Shown: positions 1 through 7,382 of the stretch, piece after piece
Layout of the letters: each line of letters starts with the position of its first letter
Numbering within the stretch: the first letter of the stretch is position 1
Origin: Ningiella ruwaisensis
GTDB taxonomy: Bacteria; Pseudomonadota; Gammaproteobacteria; Enterobacterales; Alteromonadaceae
Direction: 5' to 3'
Length of the DNA stretch: 64,000 nucleotides
NCBI RefSeq assembly: GCF_004798935.1
Contig: NZ_RAHT01000003.1
Span: 434,001 to 498,000 of the forward strand
Translations under genes and position numbers: made by a program
Notes under the pieces: model-generated
The model's input: only the letters and a program-made list of their open reading frames with translations
The model's database searches: none
What the model was told of the DNA's origin: nothing

Positions 1-1331
1 ATTTTTACAATGCTGCAATCGCGCCAAGCATTGCAGCGTCGCCACTTGGCCCCTTGCTAGATGGTTTAAATCAAATCAGCGCAGCCACCGGTGGGCTTAT
101 TGCACCAGTAGGCCCCGGCGTAGCAGCTGGATTTAGCTTTCCGCACATTGCCCTTCAGGAACATACTTCTTATGCTTTATTTGGCCAATTTGACTATAAT
201 CTCACAGACAACTTTATACTCACAGCAGGACTTCGTTACACTGATGAAGACAAAGATTTACTGAGCGAGTTTAGTGAGTTAAATAACGAAGGTATGCAAA
301 CGATACCAGCGGATTTCAATGCCGCTGGTGCTGCACTTGGGGAAATTGGCGCAGGGCTTGCCCTTGGTCAGTTGCCTACTCCTGAACAACTCGCACCGCT
401 CGCACCCCTGCAGACGCCAGGCTGGGCTTTTCCATTAGTGGCTGCGGCGACAGCGCCTCGACCAAGCATTGACACTAAACTGTCTGACAGCCAAACGACA
501 GGAACAGTCAAACTCAGCTATGTCCCCAATAGCGATACACTTTTATATATTTCTTATGCCACAGGTTATAAATCGGGCGGTACTAATACCGACCGGATCC
601 CTTTCGGGTTTACGCCGCTTTTTGATGCTGAAACCGCGAAATCATTCGAAGTTGGCATCAAAAAGGATTTTCCAGAACAAGCCTTGCGTATCAACGCAGC
701 AATTCATTCAACACAGGTTGATGATTTTCAGGCAAATACCTACGATGGAGCTGGCTTTAATTTACAAAATGCTGGAGAGTTGGACACCTTTGGCGGCGAA
801 GTTGAATTGACATGGCTACCTACTGATAATATTCAGCTCAACTTGAACTATTCGCATATAGATGCTGAATACGGAGAATTTGAAGCAGGTTCTTGCTATA
901 TTGCCTTTACTTTCCATACAGGCATTGATGACCCGGGTCGCCAAAATCCGGATGATCCATTTTGTTCTCGTGCAGGCGATAGACTACCTGGCTCGCCAGA
1001 GCATAAATTAAATGCCCAGCTAAGGTATGATCTTGAACTTGCTGACAATTTGTTTATGTATGCAGTGATGGAAGGTATTTTTAGTTCAGATATTATTCGA
1101 GATTCCAACAATGATCCTTTAAAAATTCAACCCGGCTATAGCTTTTTCAATGCACGGGTTGGCTTTGAGCTTGAAGAGTTTAATACTGAGATTCTTTTCT
1201 GGGGACGCAATATTTTTAACAAGGACTATTATGGCTCAGCAATGTTTGATACCACATTACAAGATGGAAAAATATCCTCATACACGTCGGAACCACGAAC
1301 ATTTGGCGTGACTATACGCAAGCATTTTTGA
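1..1331 (+). CDS. TonB-dependent outer-membrane receptor, C-terminal part (5' end outside window)
   Basis: This is the beta-barrel part of a TonB-dependent receptor, an outer-membrane active transporter energised by TonB-ExbBD. The frame (codons starting at position 3) is open to the window edge, so the signal peptide, TonB box and plug lie upstream. The visible part has alternating amphipathic strands typical of the barrel (ATGYKSGG, AETAKSFEVGIKKDF, LNLNYSHIDAEYGEF). It ends in the canonical terminal strand with a final phenylalanine (TFGVTIRKHF), which is the BAM recognition signal. The substrate cannot be read from this part. It lies upstream of a Gfo/Idh/MocA dehydrogenase, about 148 bp away. 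The class is secure; a siderophore or carbohydrate cargo is undecided. Confidence 0.88.
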   Translation, partial: FYNAAIAPSIAASPLGPLLDGLNQISAATGGLIAPVGPGVAAGFSFPHIALQEHTSYALFGQFDYNLTDNFILTAGLRYTDEDKDLLSEFSELNNEGMQTIPADFNAAGAALGEIGAGLALGQLPTPEQLAPLAPLQTPGWAFPLVAAATAPRPSIDTKLSDSQTTGTVKLSYVPNSDTLLYISYATGYKSGGTNTDRIPFGFTPLFDAETAKSFEVGIKKDFPEQALRINAAIHSTQVDDFQANTYDGAGFNLQNAGELDTFGGEVELTWLPTDNIQLNLNYSHIDAEYGEFEAGSCYIAFTFHTGIDDPGRQNPDDPFCSRAGDRLPGSPEHKLNAQLRYDLELADNLFMYAVMEGIFSSDIIRDSNNDPLKIQPGYSFFNARVGFELEEFNTEILFWGRNIFNKDYYGSAMFDTTLQDGKISSYTSEPRTFGVTIRKHF

Positions 1332-1478
1332 GGCGCTGACACTCAGATGCTAGTTAAAGTATCTTATATTCATCAAGCCTTGTATTAAGGTTTGTTCAAA
1401 CGCCACTGCATTGCTATTCTTATTAAAAGATATGTAAATACATGTCTTTTTTATTATGTAAACTGCATAAGGAGTGAT

Positions 1479-2468
1479 ATGACAATTCGCTGGGGAATTA
1501 TTGGTTGCGGCCATATTGCCAAGACATTTGTAAGTTCGTTTAACGCTGTAGAAGGTGCTACCCTCGTTGCTTGCGCGGCAAGTGAACATCAAAGGGCTCA
1601 GGCATTTGCAAAAGAACATGGAATTGCGAAGACTTACGAAGACTATCACGCTTTAGTGCAAAGCAATGACATCGATGTTGTTTATATAGCCACGACGCAT
1701 AACTTTCATTTTGAGCATATTAAGCTGTGTCTTGCACACAACAAACATGTTTTGTGTGAAAAACCTCTGTGTATTAACGCCAAACAAGCTCGAGAAATAC
1801 AAGCGCTTGCTAAAACGCAACAGCGGCTTGTGGTTGAGGCTGTCTGGACGCGCTTTTTGCCTGCAATACAATCTTTAAAAGAGATGCTCGACAACAAGGT
1901 AATTGGCAACATAACATCGGTTTATTGTAATTTCAGTTTAAATCGTGAGTTAGCTGACGAGCACCGACTTATGAATCCAAAATTGGCCGGTGGCGCGTTA
2001 TTAGATTTAGGCATTTACCCAATTACTTTCGCAGATATTGTATTTGACGAAAAGCCAAGCCGCGCAAACGCAAGTGCAATAAAGTCGCACACCGGCGTTG
2101 ATAAAGTCTCTAGCTATATGCTGACCTACTCCGATGGTGCAAGTGCGCTTTTAAGCGCTGGATTTAAGCAAAGTGCAGTAATAGAAGCTAAAGTACACGG
2201 TGAACTGGGCTATATCGAAATCCCGCATTTTTTAGGGGCAAATTGTTTTACAGTTCATTTGGACGGTAAAGATCCCAAAACGTATTCCTACCCTTATAAC
2301 GACACTGAGAAGTTTCGTTTCGAGATAGAACATGTTAACAATTGTTTGAAAAAACACTATTCCGATAGTCCGATTTTAAGTCTTTCAAAATCCATCGATC
2401 TTTTGGATATTATGGATGAGTTAAGGACTCAGTTTGAGCTTGTTTATGATGACGATGAATATCATTAA
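1479..2468 (+). CDS. Gfo/Idh/MocA-family NAD(P)-dependent oxidoreductase
   Basis: A 329-residue cytoplasmic dehydrogenase of the Gfo/Idh/MocA family, which oxidises or reduces sugars, inositols and related polyols. The N-terminus has the Rossmann motif GIIGCGHIAKTF, and the family EKP motif (CEKPLC, about residue 95) carries the lysine that contacts substrate and cofactor. The C-terminal half is the mixed alpha/beta substrate domain. I chose the ATG at 1479 because AAGGAG lies just upstream and the Rossmann strand begins four residues in; the frame extends 29 codons further upstream without a convincing ribosome site. It resembles the dihydrodiol dehydrogenase/glucose-fructose oxidoreductase branch. 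The exact substrate is unknown. Confidence 0.88.
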   Translation: MTIRWGIIGCGHIAKTFVSSFNAVEGATLVACAASEHQRAQAFAKEHGIAKTYEDYHALVQSNDIDVVYIATTHNFHFEHIKLCLAHNKHVLCEKPLCINAKQAREIQALAKTQQRLVVEAVWTRFLPAIQSLKEMLDNKVIGNITSVYCNFSLNRELADEHRLMNPKLAGGALLDLGIYPITFADIVFDEKPSRANASAIKSHTGVDKVSSYMLTYSDGASALLSAGFKQSAVIEAKVHGELGYIEIPHFLGANCFTVHLDGKDPKTYSYPYNDTEKFRFEIEHVNNCLKKHYSDSPILSLSKSIDLLDIMDELRTQFELVYDDDEYH

Positions 2469-2536
2469 GCCTTACTTGCCATTTACGTAGATACAGGATA
2501 AGGTTTTTTGCCAAGAGTGCTGAAAAGGGAATTGAT

Positions 2537-3202
2537 ATGCCTAGCAAAAATGTGTTTGTCGCATCAAAATATCTTAAGAATATTACTGCACGTTCACATA
2601 CTAAAGTAACGCACTTACTGGACCTGATTGATGCTTGTGGTTATGAAGTGAAAATAGGTTCAGAGCTCCCTTCGGTGGAATATTTAAAAACGCATCGTCT
2701 GGTATTTATTGGCGTTGATCTTTGCGATAGCTCGATGATATTTGATATGCCGGTAATGCGCCATACACACGAACTTCCAGTTGCTTTGTTTAACACTCAG
2801 CACGATGAAGAATTAGAGTTGAAGGCCTTTAAAAACGGCTTGAAAGGAATATTGTGCCTAGACGATACATTAGAAAATCAAATAAAAGGGATTCAGGCAT
2901 TAAATAAAGGCAGGAAATGGTATCGGCGCGAGATTGTAGAACATCTGGCGCAAGAATATGTCAATTCACTTCGCTTGAACTCTCAAGATGTAGAACCGTC
3001 TTTCTCAGCAAACCTCACAAGAAGGGAGAAACTTATAACGAGTATGATCGCAGACGGTGCACAAAATCAGGAAATAGCGAATCAACTGCATATTAGTGTG
3101 AATACTGTGAAAACACATGTATACAGTATTTTCAGAAAAACCCATTCAAGAAATCGAGCCGAGCTTATCAAGTGGCATATGCGGCAGCTGCAAACCGCTT
3201 AA
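2537..3202 (+). CDS. csgD: LuxR/FixJ-type transcriptional regulator, CsgD-like
   Basis: A 221-residue regulator with an N-terminal receiver-like domain and a C-terminal LuxR helix-turn-helix (about residues 155-212). The HTH reads LTRREKLITSMIADGAQNQEIA followed by the recognition-helix segment ISVNTVKTHVYSIFRK. The N-terminal half lacks a clear phospho-acceptor aspartate context, as in CsgD, the master activator of curli. It faces the csgBAEFG genes convergently, 66 bp from the csgG stop codon. Location and architecture make it the probable activator of that operon. The csgD name rests on context and domain order rather than close identity, so a generic LuxR regulator remains possible. Confidence 0.75.
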   Translation: MPSKNVFVASKYLKNITARSHTKVTHLLDLIDACGYEVKIGSELPSVEYLKTHRLVFIGVDLCDSSMIFDMPVMRHTHELPVALFNTQHDEELELKAFKNGLKGILCLDDTLENQIKGIQALNKGRKWYRREIVEHLAQEYVNSLRLNSQDVEPSFSANLTRREKLITSMIADGAQNQEIANQLHISVNTVKTHVYSIFRKTHSRNRAELIKWHMRQLQTA

Positions 3203-3268
3203 CTGCCGAGCTCATATTTTTAAATGATAAAGCGAATGAGGTAAGAAGAGCGAGCTGAGCCAGTATAA

Positions 3269-4039
3269 CTAGGCGCTGGCTCTCCATACATTTTTCTCTA
3301 TACCTTTTGTGATTAGCTCACCGACCGCTTTTTCAATGCTTTGTTTGACGCATTCAAACATAGGTTCATTGGTTGTGTAGCCTGTTTCTGCTTCCAGCAA
3401 ACGCTTGAGCGAAACATACCTAAATAATCCTGCCCGTATTTCTTTACTCAGTACTTTTTTACTTGTGGAGACAGAGACCAGCACTTGACCTGTGCGAACA
3501 TCAACAGCTCGCATATAAATAGAGATTTGGTCTTCGCGGTATAATTCTGATGCACTTATACCAAAATACTCAGCACCAAAACCACCCGTTCGAACGTTTG
3601 TATCATATGAAATAATACCGCCTTCGATAATAATTTTGGCTGTCGTTAACGGTGGTAAATCGTTGCTGGCTTCCTCACCCTGAATGGCCGCCCTGACAAT
3701 TTTTCGCTCTGTTAATATATTCTGAAGCCCTTCACGCTCTACAGGGAGAAACCAGTCTGTTTCAGCTAGTGTTTGCATGAGAACTGACGTTGCTCCTTGA
3801 GTGACTGCGGTAGAAAAAGAACTCGCGCCGGTTGAAGGCTTATATTGTCCGGTTTGGTCTCTGAATGCATAAACAGAAACTGGAATTTTACCGACGGGCC
3901 GTGGTAAAGCTTTAAGCTCTTTTAATGCTTCACTGTCTTCAATGACCATTGCGTCTTGCTTGTAGGGAGGTAAGCTATCTGAAAGTGCCGAACAACCCGA
4001 TAGAACAATAAGTGATACTACAACAACAAAATTTTTCAT
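3269..4039 (-). CDS. csgG: CsgG, curli secretion pore lipoprotein
   Basis: The outer-membrane lipoprotein that forms the nonameric curli export channel. A lipobox signal peptide (VSLIVLSGC, lipidated Cys16) leads into a clear CsgG domain: GKIPVSVYAFRDQTGQYKP, FSTAVTQGATSVLMQTL, FLPVEREGLQNILTERKIVRAA, and a C-terminal ETGYTTNEP motif. At 256 residues it is near the usual length of about 275. It is the last gene of a csgB-csgA-csgE-csgF-csgG run on this strand, 3 bp after csgF. In the segment lining the E. coli channel constriction (KPYPASNFSTAV) this protein has KPSTGASSFSTAV. The constriction Phe is kept, but the positions of Tyr51 and Asn55 are small polar residues. Confidence 0.96.
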   Translation of the reverse strand: MKNFVVVVSLIVLSGCSALSDSLPPYKQDAMVIEDSEALKELKALPRPVGKIPVSVYAFRDQTGQYKPSTGASSFSTAVTQGATSVLMQTLAETDWFLPVEREGLQNILTERKIVRAAIQGEEASNDLPPLTTAKIIIEGGIISYDTNVRTGGFGAEYFGISASELYREDQISIYMRAVDVRTGQVLVSVSTSKKVLSKEIRAGLFRYVSLKRLLEAETGYTTNEPMFECVKQSIEKAVGELITKGIEKNVWRASA

Positions 4040-4042
4040 GAT

Positions 4043-4489
4043 TTAACCAAAACGCGGTATTTCAACAATGGTGATCTCATCGGTTAGCAAGTTGGTTATT
4101 TCAACAATAATGCTATCCGGGTTGGATGTAATTAACTCAACCTGAAAGTCGCCGCTCACGAAAGTTGAGTCTTGATCAAAAATGCTCGGAATAGGATCGC
4201 CATTTTCATCAAAGGATTGTTCGCCAAAGGCGATATCGGTTACTTCTCTTACCAAACGATTAATATATGCTCGCTCCAGAGATTCTTGTAGTCTTTCATC
4301 ATAGGTGCGCTCACGAGAAGGAGGAGCATGATCATTCTGTGCATTTGCTTTGTTCAATAAAAAGGAGCCATTTAGTGGATTTCCACCAAAGCTGGGATTT
4401 ATTGGGGTATAAACGAGCTCTGTTGCTTTGACAGAGCCAATGCAACTTACAAAACATGTAAGCGCGATTAGCAATTTCTTTTTAGACAT
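4043..4489 (-). CDS. csgF: CsgF, curli assembly factor
   Basis: A 148-residue secreted protein that in E. coli plugs the CsgG pore and anchors CsgB nucleation at the cell surface. A signal peptide (MSKKKLLIALTCF, cleavage near SVKA) precedes the conserved CsgF N-terminus TELVYTPINPSFGGNPLNG, the CsgG-binding segment. The rest is the charged central region and C-terminal beta domain. An alternative GTG start at 4501 would overlap csgE; the ATG at 4489 gives a normal signal peptide and is preferred. It sits between csgE and csgG with essentially no spacing, so the three are translated from one message. Confidence 0.95.
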   Translation of the reverse strand: MSKKKLLIALTCFVSCIGSVKATELVYTPINPSFGGNPLNGSFLLNKANAQNDHAPPSRERTYDERLQESLERAYINRLVREVTDIAFGEQSFDENGDPIPSIFDQDSTFVSGDFQVELITSNPDSIIVEITNLLTDEITIVEIPRFG

Positions 4490-4494
4490 GTTTT

Positions 4495-4905
4495 TTACCA
4501 CTCATCATCTGCCATATCGGGATTGTTTTCATTAAAATCTGCTTGCGCTATCGCATCGAGTATCAACACAATGGCCTGTTCAACGCGTTCATCTAAAGAT
4601 GTCTGTCTGCGACCCATATAAGTCTGATAGATTCTTTTATTGTCAAAACTTACGGTAAGTAAAGTACCCGCTTGAGGCACGACTACCTCTTTAATCAGTA
4701 AGTTTTTACCACTGGTATTCGGCACTTCTCTCCAATAATGAGCAAGTTTGCTTGCAAATTCGTGGCCTTGTCGGCTAATTGTGTTATCCAACAATAAGCC
4801 ATTTAATTCAATTTCTTGTGCATGTGAAGAGTAGGCAAAGCATACGCAAGCAATTACAAGTGCCCTAATACAAGATAAAGAATACCGAATTCGCATAGAT
4901 ATCAT
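4495..4905 (-). CDS. csgE: CsgE, curli secretion specificity factor
   Basis: A periplasmic protein that in E. coli caps CsgG and delivers CsgA to it. A signal peptide ending near SHAQ precedes the CsgE domain: ELNGLLLDNTISRQGHEF, YWREVPNTSGKNLLIKE, and the GRRQTSLDERVEQA segment. The frame extends upstream to a GTG at 4932, but that codon lies in the loop of a strong hairpin, so I take the ATG at 4905 (136 aa); an ATG at 4896 is equally possible. It is the first of the three secretion genes and follows the csgA stop by about 48 bp. That gap holds the hairpin and may set a lower expression level than for the curlins. Confidence 0.94.
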   Translation of the reverse strand: MISMRIRYSLSCIRALVIACVCFAYSSHAQEIELNGLLLDNTISRQGHEFASKLAHYWREVPNTSGKNLLIKEVVVPQAGTLLTVSFDNKRIYQTYMGRRQTSLDERVEQAIVLILDAIAQADFNENNPDMADDEW

Positions 4906-4919
4906 CTGACTGAAGAATA

Positions 4920-4945
4920 AGGAAGGAAGCACGCGCTTCCTTCCT
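4920..4945 (-). promoter_or_regulatory. Intercistronic hairpin between csgA and csgE
   Basis: A perfect 11-bp inverted repeat, AGGAAGGAAGC / GCTTCCTTCCT, with a 4-nt loop. It lies 9 bp downstream of the csgA stop codon and just before the csgE start. On the transcribed strand it is followed by a U-rich run (TTATTCTT). It could act as a partial terminator or as a 3' stabiliser of the curlin mRNA. Either role would give more structural subunit than secretion machinery. The structure is seen directly; the role is inferred. Confidence 0.75.
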
Positions 4946-4953
4946 CACGCAAC

Positions 4954-6399
4954 TTACATTTGGGTGACAATAGCTTCGTTAAAGTCACCAATTTGAGTAA
5001 TGCTAACTGAGCCAGAGCCAGTAATACTGCCAGCTACCAGATTGTCATTACCTATCTGTGTCACTGAGAAGCTGATAGCATCACCAACAAGCTGCATTGG
5101 AGAGCCATCTTCAGCTGAAATGAAGTTGCCAACGCCTTCTTGCATAATACTAATGCTTGCATCGTTTCCATTAAGTACCAGGTCAAGCAGGTTCAAATCT
5201 CCATTTTGCGCGATATCAATTTGATTACCTATCGATACAGATTCAGTTGCTAAGGTAATACCTGCTGCATTGTCATTACCCTCTTGCACCATGCTTATGA
5301 TATTGTCATCAGCTAAGAAAGGCACTGGCCCAATTCCCGCTTCAGCCAGTGCGATATTGTTATCTCCTGTCTGTTCAATTTCTACAGTATTGAACCAGCC
5401 ATCGAAATTAACTGTCGATCCAAGATTTCCATTACCAACCTGAGTAACGCTCATGACATTAAGCCATCCGATTGCACCTGTATAGCCTTCATTGCCGTCG
5501 CCAACCTGGAAAATTGTAAACTGATTTCCAATGCCATCAATGGTATCCATGGTCGCAATATTGGCATTTCCAAGTTGCGTGATTTCGCCAACGTTACTGG
5601 AACCGGTGAATATGCCCGTTTCCGCAGTGTTGTCATCTCCGGTTTGCTCAAAATCAAAAATATTGGTATCACCAACGGCGCTGATTGTGACGCGGTTTGA
5701 ATCTCCATCTGTGTCTACATTGACTTCGTTACCCATACCTTCCAATGTCACATTTGAGACCGTAAAAAAACCGCCTTGCTCAACGCTTATTTCGTTATCG
5801 TCGCCAAAAATAGTGGTGTAGGATTCGTGCCAATCTTCTGTTTGAGTAACATCAACTGCGTTGCCACTTCCGAATACAGTGTTATCTGACCAATTGCCGC
5901 CGTCTCCGGACGAAATAAAGAGTTCGTTTCCATCACCTTCAATCACGTTGATGGAGCGATTAAATATGAAACCGAATGGACCACCATCACCTAACTGCTC
6001 AATACTGACTATATTTGCATTACCAGTAATTGATAGGTCGGTAACGCTAGAAAGCCCTTCCTGATATACAGACACTTCATTCGTATCGCCTTGTATCAAG
6101 CCAACAACGATATTATCAGAACCAATTTGTACAGTATCGACAGTATTTTCTATGCCAATCACTTCAATGTCTGCACCATTAAAATCACCCTCTTGAAAGA
6201 TGCTTGAAGAGTTACCTATTTCATTACCTTCTGGTGCAGATTGGGTTAATATGATCACATTTCCTGTCGCATTTGCCATAAAATCTGCTTGTACAACAAC
6301 GTCGCTCTCTTTTGCTGCAGTTTCTTGTGCGAGTACGGTGTGACTTGCGGATAAGGCGAGTAGTAAGGAACTCGCTATTATTGATTTGTTATATTTCAC
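4954..6399 (-). CDS. csgA: CsgA-like major curlin, extended repeat protein
   Basis: A 481-residue secreted protein built almost entirely of curlin-type repeats (V-x-Q-x-G-x-x-N), the amyloid-forming unit of curli. A signal peptide ends at HTVLA-Q. About 17 imperfect units are visible, for example VDTVQIGSDN, ITQLGNAN, MSVTQVGNGN, VEIEQTGDNN, FSVTQIGNDN and VSITQIGDFN. The spacing between units is irregular, and some insertions are Asp/Gly/Asn-rich. E. coli CsgA is about 150 residues with five repeats, so this is roughly three times longer. The start is the GTG at 6399, preceded by GGAG at ideal spacing; a TTG 33 bp further upstream has no such site. It lies 29 bp downstream of csgB. It may serve as major subunit or as a curlin-repeat adhesin. 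Confidence 0.9.
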   Translation of the reverse strand: MKYNKSIIASSLLLALSASHTVLAQETAAKESDVVVQADFMANATGNVIILTQSAPEGNEIGNSSSIFQEGDFNGADIEVIGIENTVDTVQIGSDNIVVGLIQGDTNEVSVYQEGLSSVTDLSITGNANIVSIEQLGDGGPFGFIFNRSINVIEGDGNELFISSGDGGNWSDNTVFGSGNAVDVTQTEDWHESYTTIFGDDNEISVEQGGFFTVSNVTLEGMGNEVNVDTDGDSNRVTISAVGDTNIFDFEQTGDDNTAETGIFTGSSNVGEITQLGNANIATMDTIDGIGNQFTIFQVGDGNEGYTGAIGWLNVMSVTQVGNGNLGSTVNFDGWFNTVEIEQTGDNNIALAEAGIGPVPFLADDNIISMVQEGNDNAAGITLATESVSIGNQIDIAQNGDLNLLDLVLNGNDASISIMQEGVGNFISAEDGSPMQLVGDAISFSVTQIGNDNLVAGSITGSGSVSITQIGDFNEAIVTQM

Positions 6400-6428
6400 G
6401 ATAGTCTCCAAAAGGCGGAAGCACGTCG

Positions 6429-6923
6429 TCAATTTTGATATTGAGTGACATTTACCACCATTTCATTCCCTATTTGGCGAATAATAAAGTCTTGTTCGCC
6501 AAGTTGATGAACATTAGCAATGTTACTATCTCCCACTTGTTCAAATGTGATGTGGTTGTCATTTCCTTCTTGTAGAAGGTTAACAACATTGTTAGCACCA
6601 ATTTGGGTAATGCTTGCAATATTGTTGTTGCCTTGCTGCATTACATTTGCGAGATTTGTTCCAGTGCTGCTTTGATTGATATTGATTGTGTTGTGCAATC
6701 CATATTGATTCACAACTACCGTTGACGTAGTTGCTTCATCGATAATGTTAAACGTTGTTGAAAGGCTTAAAGAAAGGGAAGATTCAATTAAATCGTCATT
6801 CACAGTGCTTACATCATTTGCCAGACAATGATTACTCATTATTATCAAGGACACACCGCACAACCCCGCGCAAGCGATGCTTGCGAAACAGCGAAATTGC
6901 GAGAGAGTCTTCCTAAATGACAT
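6429..6923 (-). CDS. csgB: CsgB-like minor curlin/nucleator
   Basis: A 164-residue secreted protein with a long signal sequence followed by curlin repeats: NQYGLHNTINI, MQQGNNNIASITQIGANN, LLQEGNDNHITFEQVGDSN and VHQLGEQDFIIRQIGNE. In the curli system CsgB is the surface-held nucleator that templates CsgA polymerisation. Its size matches E. coli CsgB (about 150 aa), and its place immediately upstream of csgA matches csgBA order. The ATG at 6923 has GAAGGA upstream. It is the first gene of the csgBAEFG run, so the promoter must lie in the 450-bp gap before the protease gene. Confidence 0.92.
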   Translation of the reverse strand: MSFRKTLSQFRCFASIACAGLCGVSLIIMSNHCLANDVSTVNDDLIESSLSLSLSTTFNIIDEATTSTVVVNQYGLHNTININQSSTGTNLANVMQQGNNNIASITQIGANNVVNLLQEGNDNHITFEQVGDSNIANVHQLGEQDFIIRQIGNEMVVNVTQYQN

Positions 6924-7373
6924 ACATCGTCCTTCAAAACATGCCGTAATTAATGACTCTTCTATCTAATCGTTTTAAGACGCAAAGCGCTATCGCTAAA
7001 AAGTAGTATTTAAAATGCGTGCCTTTTCTATGTTTCGTCAATTTCTAAAGGGGCTTATCAAATTGCACTAATACTTAAGTGCTAAATTGTGTAAACAAAA
7101 ATAGACAAAAATTTAAGTATGCTTAAATTGTTTTTGATCCACTTTCTATCAGAATTTAATGCATAAGTATGAGAGGTTTAAGGAGTTGCCCTTAAATTCA
7201 CAGTAGTAAAGTTGTATTTTTAAGGCTCACTATCGATTTTTTTATACGTTTCGTTTTAGTCTACCTGTGTTGTGAAATTCTAGTTTGTTGAAATAGTTTA
7301 AAAAAGTGAAGGTTTTCATGACTTACTTGGCATAAAGCCAGTACGTCCGAACTTACGTTTTAGGAATAAAACC
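6924..7373. promoter_or_regulatory. Divergent regulatory region between curli operon and protease gene
   Basis: A 450-bp AT-rich gap holding no supportable gene. It must contain the csgB promoter (reverse) and the protease promoter (forward). Two palindromic elements stand out. AATTTAAGTATGCTTAAATT at 7110-7129 has 8-bp arms. A second lies at 7065-7082 (GCACT / AGTGC with ACTTAAGT inside). Further TTTAAG/CTTAAA copies occur near 7173 and 7190. They look like dimer-binding sites, but the binding protein is unknown. The last 65 bp form a possible translational control structure for the protease. Confidence 0.55.
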
Positions 7374-7382
7374 ATGAAAACC
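7311..7382 (+). promoter_or_regulatory. Structured 5' leader over the protease start codon
   Basis: GGTTTTCATG at 7311-7320 is the exact reverse complement of CATGAAAACC at 7373-7382, which contains the protease ATG. Paired, it would hide the start codon. Between the arms lie a small hairpin (TGGC-ATAAA-GCCA, 7328-7340) and GTTTTA-GGAA-TAAAAC (7357-7372), whose loop carries the ribosome site. The mutually compatible pairings resemble a translational switch or thermosensor. The base pairing is seen; the function is inferred. Confidence 0.5.

Noticed and set aside
1392-1478. N-terminal extension of the Gfo/Idh/MocA protein
   Set aside because: It has no ribosome site and precedes the Rossmann strand with sequence foreign to the family; the ATG at 1479 has AAGGAG.
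4906-4932. GTG start for csgE at 4932
   Set aside because: The codon lies in the loop of the strong hairpin and would add a non-signal extension; 4905 or 4896 give a normal signal peptide.
5000-6064. Several forward-strand open frames across csgA
   Set aside because: They are antisense shadows of the repeat gene, rich in Ser/Pro from the reverse reading of Gly/Asn codons, with no ribosome sites.
4954-6399. CRISPR-like repetition in the csgA region
   Set aside because: The repeats are degenerate and coding (V-x-Q-x-G-x-x-N), not identical units with unique spacers.
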